A stretch of DNA of 18,331 nucleotides from an uncultured Porphyromonas sp. Its GTDB lineage: Bacteria > Bacteroidota > Bacteroidia > Bacteroidales > Porphyromonadaceae. The stretch spans positions 1 to 18,331 of the forward strand of contig NZ_CAJZFJ010000045.1 of the NCBI RefSeq assembly GCF_915070105.1, read 5' to 3'. The position numbers were made by a program, and so were the translations under genes. Within the stretch, counting starts at the first letter, position 1. Each line of letters opens with the position of its first letter. The notes beneath the pieces were generated by a model. It had not been told where the DNA came from. It did not search any database and saw only the letters and a program-made list of their open reading frames with translations. This document shows, in pieces, positions 8,071 through 15,117 of the stretch.

Positions 8071-9156
8071 ATGCTTACAGATAACTATTGTGTAATAATG
8101 GGCGGAGGTGTCGGTAGTCGCTTCTGGCCCTACAGTAGAGAGAGCAAGCCTAAGCAGTTCCTTGACATATTTGGTACAGGGCGCACACTCCTTCAGATGA
8201 CCTTTGATCGCTTTTCGAAGGTAATACCTAAGGAAAACTTCGTCGTCGTAACAAATGCTACCTATCGGGATCTCGTCCTAGAGCAGTTGCCAGAGCTACA
8301 TCCGAGCCAACTCCTACTCGAGCCTATGCGACGGAACACGGCTCCCTGTATCGGATGGGCTACTTACCACATACAGGCGAAAAACCCTAATGCCAACATC
8401 ATAGTCACCCCTGCAGATCATCTCATCCTGCAGGAAGAAGTCTTCAGTAAGGCTATCCAGCAGGCACTCAAGTATGTCGCTAATCATCCTCAGCTCGTCA
8501 CCCTAGGTGTACGCCCCTCTCGACCTGAGACTGGCTATGGTTATATCCAGATCACAGGCGGGACAGAGCATGACTTCGTCAAGGTAAAGACCTTCACCGA
8601 GAAGCCCAACCTAGAGATGGCCAAGGTCTTCTATGAGAGTGGAGAGTTCCTCTGGAACAGCGGGATGTTTGCCTGGAATGTACAGACCATCCTCGAAGCC
8701 TTCGAGCGCTACCTCCCAGCTCTGACCTCTGTACTCGATGAGGCTAAGGGACACTATGCCCAGCCTGATGAGCAGAACCGAGTAAGCGCTATCTTCTCCC
8801 AGTGCCCCAATATCTCCATCGACTATGCGGTGCTAGAGAAGGCGGATAATGTGATGGTGCTCCCCGTGGACTTTGGTTGGGCAGACCTCGGCACATGGGG
8901 TTCGCTTTACGATCTCAAGAAGACCGAAGAGCGAGGCAATGTAGCTCTACATACCGAGGCTCTCTTCTACGAGGCAGAGGGTAATGTCGTCTCCATCGAT
9001 GGTGAAGGTGATAAGCTCGTCGTCGTGCAAGGGATCGCTGACTGCATCATCGCAGAGAGCAATGGTGTGCTACTCATCTGCAAGCGTGGTGAGGAGCAGC
9101 GCATCAAGGAGTTTATGGGCGAGGCTTCGCTGCGCTACTCCAAGAAGTTTGATTAG
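8071..9156 (+). CDS. manC: Mannose-1-phosphate guanylyltransferase (GDP-mannose pyrophosphorylase)
   Basis: Makes GDP-mannose from mannose-1-phosphate and GTP for polysaccharide, O-antigen or glycoprotein glycans. The nucleotidyltransferase signature GGGVGSRFWPYSRESKPKQF is at residues 11-30. MRRNTAPCIGWA, the ETGYGYIQ motif, FTEKP and FLWNSGMFAW follow in the usual order. At 361 aa it consists of the transferase domain plus a short C-terminal beta region. It lacks the phosphomannose isomerase half found in longer bifunctional ManC proteins, so it is a stand-alone enzyme. Its own -7 box suggests separate transcription from the coiled-coil gene before it. Transcription probably ends at the hairpin at 9221-9268. 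Confidence 0.95.
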   Translation: MLTDNYCVIMGGGVGSRFWPYSRESKPKQFLDIFGTGRTLLQMTFDRFSKVIPKENFVVVTNATYRDLVLEQLPELHPSQLLLEPMRRNTAPCIGWATYHIQAKNPNANIIVTPADHLILQEEVFSKAIQQALKYVANHPQLVTLGVRPSRPETGYGYIQITGGTEHDFVKVKTFTEKPNLEMAKVFYESGEFLWNSGMFAWNVQTILEAFERYLPALTSVLDEAKGHYAQPDEQNRVSAIFSQCPNISIDYAVLEKADNVMVLPVDFGWADLGTWGSLYDLKKTEERGNVALHTEALFYEAEGNVVSIDGEGDKLVVVQGIADCIIAESNGVLLICKRGEEQRIKEFMGEASLRYSKKFD

Positions 9157-9220
9157 TACATCTCCCACCGCCCTTTCTAGTGAGGCTTTATCATTTCCTC
9201 ACCTGAAGTGATTTACAACT

Positions 9221-9268
9221 AAAAGCGAAGGAGCAGATACCGATTCTGGTATCTGCTCCTTCGCTTTT
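9221..9268. terminator. Bidirectional intrinsic terminator between manC and ispF
   Basis: A perfect 21-bp inverted repeat: arms 9221-9241 and 9248-9268, loop GATTCT. The + strand arm begins AAAAGCGAAGGAGC and the other ends GCTCCTTCGCTTTT, with a further T, so either strand yields a GC-rich stem followed by a T-run. It lies between convergent manC and ispF, exactly where a shared terminator is expected. Confidence 0.93.
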
Positions 9269-9300
9269 TGCTAGATCAGGATCTCCCTGCATTTAGCCTT

Positions 9301-9789
9301 CTACTCGTGAGACACGATGAGTGCTGTCGCATAGGCGGCCATACCCTCGCGATGTCCTACGAAGCCTAGGCGTTCGCTAGTCGTAGCTTTGATCGAAATG
9401 GCTCCGACCTCTAGGCCCATGACCTCGGCCATTACCTGCTTCATCGCTGGGATATGAGGATTGAGCTTAGGTGCTTCTGCTGCGATCGTTGCATCAATAT
9501 TCCCGATCACATACCCCTCTTGGTCAAGGAGCTCGCAGACACGACGGAGGAGAATCTTGCTGTCTATCCCCTTATAAGCCATATCTGTAGGGGGGAAGTG
9601 CACCCCGATATCACCTAAGGCTGCTGCACCTAGGAGGGCATCACAAACTGCGTGTAGGAGCACATCGGCATCCGAGTGCCCTTCTAGTCCTGCCTCATGT
9701 GGGATCTTCACCCCCCCGAGCCAAAGGTCATATCCCTGCTCCATACGGTGCACGTCATAGCCAAAGCCAATCCTGTAGGGTATCTTCAT
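9301..9789 (-). CDS. ispF: 2-C-methyl-D-erythritol 2,4-cyclodiphosphate synthase
   Basis: Fifth enzyme of the non-mevalonate (MEP) isoprenoid pathway, a trimeric cytoplasmic enzyme. The 162-aa protein shows RIGFGYDVHR (6-15) with metal ligands D12 and H14, then GHSDADVLLHAVCDALLGA (37-55) with ligand H46, DIGVHFPPTD, and KATTSERLGFVGHREG near the C-terminus. Length and all catalytic motifs are normal. Its start is 7 bp after the porV stop on the same strand, so the two are probably cotranscribed from the porV promoter. P. gingivalis, as I recall, has the same porV-ispF adjacency. Confidence 0.97.
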   Translation of the reverse strand: MKIPYRIGFGYDVHRMEQGYDLWLGGVKIPHEAGLEGHSDADVLLHAVCDALLGAAALGDIGVHFPPTDMAYKGIDSKILLRRVCELLDQEGYVIGNIDATIAAEAPKLNPHIPAMKQVMAEVMGLEVGAISIKATTSERLGFVGHREGMAAYATALIVSHE

Positions 9790-9796
9790 CTTTAGT

Positions 9797-10951
9797 TTAC
9801 TTTAGGAGAGTACGTAGCCCATCGATATCAAAGGCTAGGGTAAAGCGTAGTGTCTGATCAAGAGGGTTGTTGGCAATCGTAGAGATCAGATAAGAGGCAT
9901 CGATACGGAATGCCTTGGTGCGGAAGCCAGCTCCAGCCGTCAGTGCTTGTAGGTTACCCTTCGTAGGATGGAGGTAGCTGTAGCCCGCACGAACGAAGAA
10001 CTTATCGTTATGATTATACTCAGCTCCGAGGCTTAGGCGCACCTCACGGAGCTCTTCCTTGAAGCCTCCCGTAGCATCGCCGAAGCTCTTGAAGATTCCA
10101 CCTATTGAGGAGGTACTGTTATAGTCCTTGACCTTCTGCACATTGCCAGCCAGGGGAGGTGTGGGGACGAGGAGCTTGTTTGCCTCGATGTTGAGTGAGA
10201 CGGCATTGGTCTCATCGATGGGATAGAGGAGTCCCGTCCCTAGACCTAGGTTGGTCGGGATAAAGGCGGAGTTCGTCCCACCATCAAAGGAAATCTTGGT
10301 ACCGATGTTACGTACGTTGAAGCCCAGTGTCCAAAGAGCCTCGGCACTACCGAGAGTCACATACTTGTGGAGGTAGCCAGCGATGTCGGCGGCAAAGGCT
10401 TTGCCTGCGCTCTGACCTTGCCCAGCTCCCTGGTCTGAATGGATATAGCGCAGGGCGACAGCCATTGAATAGTTCTCGGAGAGCTTGCGGGAGTAGCTGA
10501 CATCGAAGGCAAACTCATTGGGCTGCGCATCTCCCAGGCTCTTCCCTGAAGCATCCCAGCGGGTGAGTTTCCCCAGAGTGAAGTAACGGAGTGAGGCAGC
10601 TAACGCCTGCGTCCCTTCCTCACCACCGATCTTGTAGTATCCTCCGACATGCATCAGGGCAATGTCCGAGACTAGACGGGAGAGCCACGGTGTATAGCCC
10701 AGTGATACTCCCGCACTGCTCTTGATGAAAGCAAACTTAGCAGGGTTCCAGTACTGAGCGTATGGGTCGGGGCTGGTCGAGGTGCCTAAGTCTCCCATAC
10801 CTGCCGCACGAGCATCAGGTGTAATCTGTAGCGATGGGACGGCTGTGAGTACAGGGGAGAAGGTCTCCACAGTCTGAGCCTCAGCGGTGACTACCCCAAG
10901 GAGGGCAAGGATACCCGCTGTGACGAGAGTTTTGGTCTTGCTTTGTTTCAT
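9797..10951 (-). CDS. porV: Type IX secretion outer-membrane protein PorV (LptO)
   Basis: Outer-membrane beta-barrel protein of the type IX secretion system. In P. gingivalis PorV partners the sortase PorU, shuttles cargo, and is needed for LPS O-deacylation. The 384-aa protein has a signal peptide with likely cleavage TAEA|QTVE after residue 25. The mature start carries PDARAAGMGDLGTSTSPDPY and the YWNPAKFAF segment, as in the PorV family. The rest is amphipathic beta strands ending in RFTLAFDIDG. It is followed after 7 bp by ispF, as in P. gingivalis. In P. gingivalis porU lies directly upstream; here no porU is present in the 1.7 kb upstream. A generic FadL-like barrel is the alternative, less likely given the neighbour and N-terminal motif. 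Confidence 0.9.
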   Translation of the reverse strand: MKQSKTKTLVTAGILALLGVVTAEAQTVETFSPVLTAVPSLQITPDARAAGMGDLGTSTSPDPYAQYWNPAKFAFIKSSAGVSLGYTPWLSRLVSDIALMHVGGYYKIGGEEGTQALAASLRYFTLGKLTRWDASGKSLGDAQPNEFAFDVSYSRKLSENYSMAVALRYIHSDQGAGQGQSAGKAFAADIAGYLHKYVTLGSAEALWTLGFNVRNIGTKISFDGGTNSAFIPTNLGLGTGLLYPIDETNAVSLNIEANKLLVPTPPLAGNVQKVKDYNSTSSIGGIFKSFGDATGGFKEELREVRLSLGAEYNHNDKFFVRAGYSYLHPTKGNLQALTAGAGFRTKAFRIDASYLISTIANNPLDQTLRFTLAFDIDGLRTLLK

Positions 10952-10999
10952 TATGTACTTCTTTTCTGTCTTATGGGGCTCTGCATTAGGCTAAGAGTG

Positions 11000-11143
11000 C
11001 TGGAGCAGAGCTATCACGATACCATAAATGTCTTTTATAACTACAAAGATACACGATTTTTCCACGCTAGATATGCCCCATAGCTTGAGGAGAAGAGGCA
11101 TAGTGAAGCTCTCATCATAGCCCCTCCGAATCCTGGAGCAGAG
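11000..11143 (+). repeat. Short direct repeat CTGGAGCAGAG flanking the porV promoter
   Basis: CTGGAGCAGAG occurs at 11000-11010 and again at 11133-11143. Each copy is followed a little later by a similar string (CACGATACC and CACTATACC). The porV -7 box lies between the copies. Only the sequence match is seen; no function is implied. Confidence 0.4.
11044..11051 (-). promoter_or_regulatory. -7 box (TATCTTTG on the minus strand) upstream of porV
   Basis: CAAAGATA on the + strand reads TATCTTTG on the minus strand, an exact TAnnTTTG match. The expected transcript start is near 11036, giving a leader of about 85 nt before the porV start codon. No -33 TTTG is visible at normal spacing. Confidence 0.5.
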
Positions 11144-11164
11144 ATGGCTCACTATACCTTATTA

Positions 11165-11209
11165 TATATGGTGTGATTTCCGTGCCTCTCTAGCAGGGTA
11201 CTCCATATA
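11165..11209. repeat. Imperfect inverted repeat TATATGG...CCATATA
   Basis: TATATGG (11165-11171) and CCATATA (11203-11209) are complementary. The match extends inward by a GT/AC pair after one mismatch. It lies upstream of the porV promoter. No T-run follows, so it is not an obvious terminator. Confidence 0.35.
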
Positions 11210-11260
11210 ATATATGAGTCTCCATGCATTTAAGATTTTACTGGGGAGACTCGATTAAGT

Positions 11261-11444
11261 CTTTATGAATGAAGCAACTAGCAGGCGAGGGCTAAGTCTC
11301 GAAAAGCATACACTCAAGATAGCAGCATCTGTATCCTAGGTCTTGGCTTGCCAAGCGTCTACCTGCTGCCTAAGAGAGAAAAGTGTACACGTGTGTATAC
11401 CATCGTGTACTCACGTGTACACTTTTGTATACCCACGTGTACAC
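11261..11444 (+). repeat. Dispersed repeat copy B (18-bp unit array plus conserved flank), inverted relative to copy A
   Basis: The array at 11383-11444 has three 18-bp units with 4-bp spacers: GTGTACACGTGTGTATAC (11383-11400), GTGTACTCACGTGTACAC (11405-11422) and GTATACCCACGTGTACAC (11427-11444). The spacers are CATC and TTTT, so the period is 22 bp. The flank 11261-11382 aligns in inverted orientation with 37-158 and contains the 14-bp palindrome CTTGGCTTGCCAAG at 11342-11355. Relative to porV (minus strand) the order is array, flank, gene, the same as copy A relative to the lptF/G-like gene. The short frames across it (11348-11548 +, 11359-11622 -) are read as accidental. Confidence 0.87.
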
Positions 11445-12600
11445 TACCTCGCTCTAAGTATATCCCCAGTAGAGCTTCCCTAGGATGTTCGTTTCTTGGG
11501 GGGACGATGTGTATTCTAGAGATAAGGCTAAGCCCCCGTTGGACATAAAGTAATGTCTCCAAAGAGCCGAAACGAGTAAGAATACTAAAAGAGGCCATGA
11601 GGAAGCCCGGAGCTCCCTGCATTCAATCTAGGATGTCGCTCATTGATCCAGTTGTCGCGAAGGTGGAGCTTCCATAAGAATAATGATCAGCCTACACAGC
11701 GTGAGTAGTTTCAGTATCGTTTCTACCTCTACTATGCTCTCTATATCATGCATATCGATAAGCGGATATAGGACATACCGAGAGCGGGTGATAGGACATA
11801 TAATGTTCGCAGCCGCCACCTATGTAAGGTGATGCTCGCGAACATTACGTGTCCTATAGGAGGAAGCATTACGCTTTCTATAGGTGTGCCCCTTATTGGC
11901 CATGAAAGGGGAAACCTGGACTATTCATATAGAGTGCTATCTGTGACTCTTTAGTGTGGAGCAGCCTTGGTATAGATAGCAGTTAGTCTTAGCTTGGCTA
12001 AAGAGAGATTTTGCTTCCAGACAGTACTGCATATTGAGGGATGGAGCGTCGTCGATAATTTTGAAGTGATCTAGGGGAACAAAGGAAGTAGCACAAGGAT
12101 TGGCACTCAATACAGAGAAAGTCATCGCTCATCTAAGAATCGGTCTAAAGAGATGGTTCGTATAGGCTCAATTTATAGTCTGCCATAATGACAACTGGAG
12201 GCGATATAGAGGAGGCCTCGTATGTTGGAGGATATTTGAGATTATGAATCGAGGAGATGTTCCACGGAGAGATTAGTGCGGGATTCGAGATTCGGAATCC
12301 CAAATACAAACATAAGCAGATTGCGACGACATAAATATTCACGTGCGCAATTTGATATCTAAATATTGAATATGGAATTGTGCCCCCTAATCTTCTATCG
12401 ATATATACCCCCTATTCTCAGATATTTATAGATCCAAATCTGTGTATTTACTGAAGTTTAAGGGCGCTTTAGAATACAATTGAGGTTGTTTGTGCCGTAA
12501 TATTTACATCTATATGGTTATAGACGAGATCATTGTAAACTTAATGCTAAAGTATCTCTATAGCTATATAGGTGCTTAGATTTATATTTGTTCGACTGGT
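11445..12600. other. Gene-free region between porV and the XRE regulator
   Basis: No convincing gene is seen on either strand. The longest frames (11937-12125 and 12145-12342, both minus) are short, have no family resemblance I can recognise, and lack good start contexts. The stretch contains the hairpin cluster at 11791-11911 and a 7-bp stem GGGATTC/GAATCCC at 12280-12301. Two CCCCCTA copies lie 25 bp apart at 12383 and 12408. It becomes clearly AT-rich from about 12340 onward. Repeat copy B adjoins it on the left. A degraded gene cannot be ruled out. Confidence 0.6.
11791..11911. ncRNA. Cluster of three hairpins, possible structured RNA or element remnant
   Basis: Hairpin 1: arms 11791-11810 and 11838-11857 pair at 18 of 20 positions (ATAGGACAT... 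/ ...GTGTCCTAT), with an inner stem CACCT (11817-11821) / AGGTG (11827-11831). Hairpin 2: CCTATAG (11853-11859) pairs with CTATAGG (11878-11884). Hairpin 3: CCCCTT (11889-11894) pairs with AAGGGG (11906-11911). Hairpins 1 and 2 both need bases 11853-11857, so as RNA they would be mutually exclusive. ATAGGACATA also occurs as a direct repeat at 11768-11777. No promoter is seen close by, and transcription is not shown. A miniature inverted-repeat element is an alternative. Confidence 0.35.
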
Positions 12601-12614
12601 ATGTTTACCGTTTG

Positions 12615-12662
12615 AACTTTGAAATTCCGATATTTGAATTTGGATATCCGAAAACCAAAGTT
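12615..12662. promoter_or_regulatory. Candidate operator: inverted repeat just upstream of the XRE gene promoter
   Basis: AACTTTG (12615-12621) and CAAAGTT (12656-12662) are perfectly complementary. Inside them TTCCGATATTTGAA and TTTGGATATCCGAA form a second imperfect dyad, 10 of 14 positions. The repeat ends over the -33 box, so a bound protein could block RNA polymerase. Autoregulation by the XRE protein is inference only. Confidence 0.35.
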
Positions 12663-12692
12663 TGCCTTTTTGATTTTGTTTTCGTAATTTTG
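12661..12692 (+). promoter_or_regulatory. Promoter of the XRE regulator (-33 TTTG, -7 TAATTTTG)
   Basis: TTTG at 12661-12664 and TAATTTTG at 12685-12692 are separated by 20 bp, the expected Bacteroidetes arrangement. Transcription should start near 12699, about 15 nt before the ATG at 12714. This is the best complete promoter in the window, and it rules against the upstream start at 12588. Confidence 0.75.
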
Positions 12693-12713
12693 AATCATAA
12701 ATCAAGTGACACA

Positions 12714-13163
12714 ATGGCAGACTTTCTAAACCTGGAAGAGATTACCAGACGACTACGAACAGTCGTCGAGGCAAGCAAGATGAGCGCAAAGGACTTTGCC
12801 CTAGGCGCAGGGATCCCTCAGGCCTCACTATCTCAAATGCTAAATGAAAAGCAGGTAATCAGTGTAGCAACGATAAACAAGGTTATCGAGCATTATCCCA
12901 ACTTAGTAGACCCCTATGAGTTCCTATTCGGCACACCTGCACCATCTTCCGATCCCTATGAGATGGGGCTTTTCCCTTCGCAGATGGTGCCAAGTACGGG
13001 AGGAGATAAGAGTAGCGAAGGGATGCGTGAGATCATCCGTACACAGTCGGAGGAGATCGTTAAGCTAAAGACAGAGCTTGCACTACGCTCAGATAAGGAG
13101 ATCGATCGTATCATGGTCTTCTATACGGATAATAGCTTCAAGACCTTTAGATGTAATGACTGA
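12714..13163 (+). CDS. Small XRE-type helix-turn-helix regulator with C-terminal coiled coil
   Basis: A 149-aa putative DNA-binding protein, probably cytoplasmic. The helix-turn-helix is at about 24-47, with SAKDFALGAGIPQASLSQML fitting the helix-turn-recognition-helix pattern of XRE/Cro proteins. A Pro/Ser-rich linker (about 74-100) leads to a charged, probably coiled-coil stretch (about 102-128). The conserved-looking tail is DRIMVFYTDNSFKTF. The frame stays open upstream to 12588, but a full promoter lies inside that part, so ATG 12714 is chosen. pyrK starts 76 bp downstream on the same strand with its own -7 box. A role in controlling pyrKD, or its own gene, is possible but not shown. Confidence 0.85.
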   Translation: MADFLNLEEITRRLRTVVEASKMSAKDFALGAGIPQASLSQMLNEKQVISVATINKVIEHYPNLVDPYEFLFGTPAPSSDPYEMGLFPSQMVPSTGGDKSSEGMREIIRTQSEEIVKLKTELALRSDKEIDRIMVFYTDNSFKTFRCND

Positions 13164-13207
13164 ACACGCAGGATGACTCTAAGCCATGAAGGATGAGAGA
13201 ATCTAGC

Positions 13208-13215
13208 TATCTTTG
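13208..13215 (+). promoter_or_regulatory. -7 box (TATCTTTG) upstream of pyrK
   Basis: TATCTTTG matches TAnnTTTG exactly, 24 bp before the pyrK ATG at 13240, with expected transcript start near 13222. That start is downstream of the alternative TTG at 13213, supporting ATG 13240. No -33 TTTG is visible. Confidence 0.5.
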
Positions 13216-13239
13216 TCCCGATTTCATTCGTACGCATTG

Positions 13240-14016
13240 ATGAAGAAGTATTCACTCCAGTTCACCCTCCTTTCTACCCAAGAGCTAGGCGCAGGTAACT
13301 ATCTGCTGCGCCTCTTCCTCCCACAAGAGCAGGGGAAATTCCCCCTTATGGCACCTGGGCAGTTCGTCCAAGTGGCGGTGCCAGGAGGCATGGTCTTACT
13401 ACGCCGTCCCATCTCTATCTGCAATGCCTGCCGAGAAAGTAGAGAATTATGGCTCCTCATAGGACGAGTAGGACGAGGCACCTCTATCCTGACGACCTTG
13501 GCTGAGGGCACTAAGCTAGACCTATTGATTCCCCTTGGGAATGTATTTAGCCTAGAGGGGGCTCAACAGCCTCTCCTCGTGGGAGGTGGTGTCGGGATTG
13601 CCCCGATGTATTTCCTTGCTAAGGCCTTTAGGGAGCATGGGATACGCCCCTCTATACTCCTTGGGGGACGCACTGCAGCTCATATTGTCCTAAGAGAGGA
13701 GCTTAGTCTGCTGGGCGATGTCTACTGCACAACAGACAATGGAGAGCTCGGGGTACATGGGCGAGTAACAGATCATCCCATAATGCGAGATGGTACCTTT
13801 GACCGTATCTATACCTGTGGACCAAGGGGGATGATGCTCGCCGTGGCAAAGATCGCCGAGCAGCGTGGTATCGACTGCGAAGTCTCTCTGGAGAATACTA
13901 TGGCATGCGGTATAGGCGCCTGCCTATGCTGTGTCGAGGATCTAGTGGGGCAGGGCAATACGTGCGTCTGTACCGAGGGCCCAGTATTCAATTCCCGATT
14001 GATAAAGAAGGACTAA
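13240..14016 (+). CDS. pyrK: Dihydroorotate dehydrogenase B, electron-transfer (FAD/[2Fe-2S]) subunit
   Basis: Passes electrons from the PyrD FMN subunit to NAD+ in pyrimidine synthesis. The 258-aa protein has an FAD-binding barrel with RRPISICN (55-62), a nucleotide-binding domain with GGGVGIAPM (115-123), and YTCGPRGMM (191-199). A C-terminal [2Fe-2S] cluster site uses C223, C228, C231 and C244 (C-x4-C-x2-C-x12-C); C230 and C242 are extra cysteines. ATG 13240 is preferred over TTG 13213 because the -7 box at 13208-13215 covers the latter. pyrD follows after 10 bp, so the two subunits form an operon. Confidence 0.95.
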   Translation: MKKYSLQFTLLSTQELGAGNYLLRLFLPQEQGKFPLMAPGQFVQVAVPGGMVLLRRPISICNACRESRELWLLIGRVGRGTSILTTLAEGTKLDLLIPLGNVFSLEGAQQPLLVGGGVGIAPMYFLAKAFREHGIRPSILLGGRTAAHIVLREELSLLGDVYCTTDNGELGVHGRVTDHPIMRDGTFDRIYTCGPRGMMLAVAKIAEQRGIDCEVSLENTMACGIGACLCCVEDLVGQGNTCVCTEGPVFNSRLIKKD

Positions 14017-14026
14017 CTCAGGAGAA

Positions 14027-14950
14027 ATGCTTCAGACAAGTGTAAACATCGGTAGGGGGCTCGTAATTAAGAACCCTGTGATGACCGCCTCTGGTACCTT
14101 TGGCTATGGTACGGAGTATGACGACTTCGTTGATCTAAATAGACTGGGAGGAATCATGGTCAAGGGTACGACCCTGCATCCACGACAAGGGAATCCTTAC
14201 CCTCGGATGGCTGAGACTCCCTCTGGGATGCTCAATGCTGTTGGATTACAGAACAAAGGTGTAGACTACTTCTGCCAGCATATCTATCCTCAGATTAGTG
14301 CCTATGATACGGCGATGATCGTCAATGTCAGTGGCTCCCAAGTCGAGGACTATATAGCTACAGCAGAGAAAATCAATGACCTAGAGCATATCCCCGCCAT
14401 CGAACTGAACATCTCCTGCCCCAATGTCAAGGAGGGGGGGATGGCTTTTGGGGTTACCTGTGCTGGTGCTGCATCCGTAGTACGCGCTGTCCGTGAGGTC
14501 TACGACAAGACTCTCATCGTGAAGCTATCCCCTAATGTCACAGATATTACAGAGATCGCACGTGCTGTAGAGGCTGAGGGTGCAGACTCTATCTCTATGA
14601 TCAATACCTTGCTCGGGATGGCTATTGATGCGGAGCGTAGACAGCCTTGCCTCTCGACGATTACGGGGGGGCTATCTGGCCCTGCAGTCAAGCCCATTGC
14701 CCTGCGAATGGTATGGCAGACAGCTCAAGCTGTACAGATCCCGATAATAGGCATGGGAGGGATCGCAACGGCGATAGATGCTATTGAGTTCCTCCTTGCA
14801 GGAGCGACAGCCATAGAGATTGGTACATATAACTTCGTAGATCCTACGGCCCCCATACAAATTCTAGAAGGGATAGAAGCCTATATGCAGCGACATGGCT
14901 TCACTGATATTAAGGAGATCATTGGGGCTCTTGAGATCCCCAAGAGATAG
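14027..14950 (+). CDS. pyrD: Dihydroorotate dehydrogenase B, catalytic FMN subunit (class 1B)
   Basis: Oxidises dihydroorotate to orotate in UMP synthesis. The 307-aa protein shows NPVMTASGTFGYGTEYDDF (16-34), the AVGLQNKG motif near 71-78, and ELNISCPNVKEGG (126-138) with the class 1 catalytic cysteine C131. LIVKLSPNVTD follows, and the FMN phosphate site GMGGIATAIDAIEFLLAG lies near the C-terminus. Length and motifs are complete. The start has GGAG shortly upstream (CAGGAGAAATG). Together with pyrK this is the NAD-linked 1B enzyme, which needs no respiratory quinone and suits an anaerobe. Transcription probably stops at the hairpin 15057-15094. Confidence 0.96.
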   Translation: MLQTSVNIGRGLVIKNPVMTASGTFGYGTEYDDFVDLNRLGGIMVKGTTLHPRQGNPYPRMAETPSGMLNAVGLQNKGVDYFCQHIYPQISAYDTAMIVNVSGSQVEDYIATAEKINDLEHIPAIELNISCPNVKEGGMAFGVTCAGAASVVRAVREVYDKTLIVKLSPNVTDITEIARAVEAEGADSISMINTLLGMAIDAERRQPCLSTITGGLSGPAVKPIALRMVWQTAQAVQIPIIGMGGIATAIDAIEFLLAGATAIEIGTYNFVDPTAPIQILEGIEAYMQRHGFTDIKEIIGALEIPKR

Positions 14951-15056
14951 TTCTCTTTAGCTCGCTCATCCTGCGAAGTAAGTTAGGGCTCCCGTCCTAG
15001 TAAAAGTAGGGGAGTGCAAACCACGATATTTTCACCTATAGTACAGTTATAATGCG

Positions 15057-15094
15057 TTCAGCCCCCGATGATCCTTGTGTCATCGGGGGCTGAA
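15057..15094. terminator. Intrinsic terminator between convergent pyrD and folB
   Basis: A perfect 15-bp stem: arms 15057-15071 (TTCAGCCCCCGATGA) and 15080-15094, loop TCCTTGTG. On the + strand CTTTTG follows. On the minus strand no long T-run is present, so termination may be stronger for pyrD than for folB. A weaker bulged hairpin lies before it at about 14989-15014. Confidence 0.88.
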
Positions 15095-15117
15095 CTTTTG
15101 TGACTACGAAGGTGATC

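Noticed and set aside
11383..11444. CRISPR array
   Set aside because: Spacers are only 4 bp and the units are not all in one orientation; no cas genes are present.
11359..11622. 87-aa minus-strand frame across repeat copy B
   Set aside because: It is explained by the repeat sequence; no start context or family resemblance.
12280..12301. tRNA-like arm (GGGATTC...GAATCCC)
   Set aside because: Only one stem is seen, with no acceptor, D or anticodon arms.
11937..12342. Two short minus-strand frames (62 and 65 aa) as genes
   Set aside because: No recognisable family, no promoter or ribosome-binding site in context, and compositions typical of chance frames.
12588..12713. N-terminal extension of the XRE regulator to 12588
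   Set aside because: It contains a full -33/-7 promoter and an inverted repeat, is AT-rich, and lacks HTH family sequence; ATG 12714 fits better.
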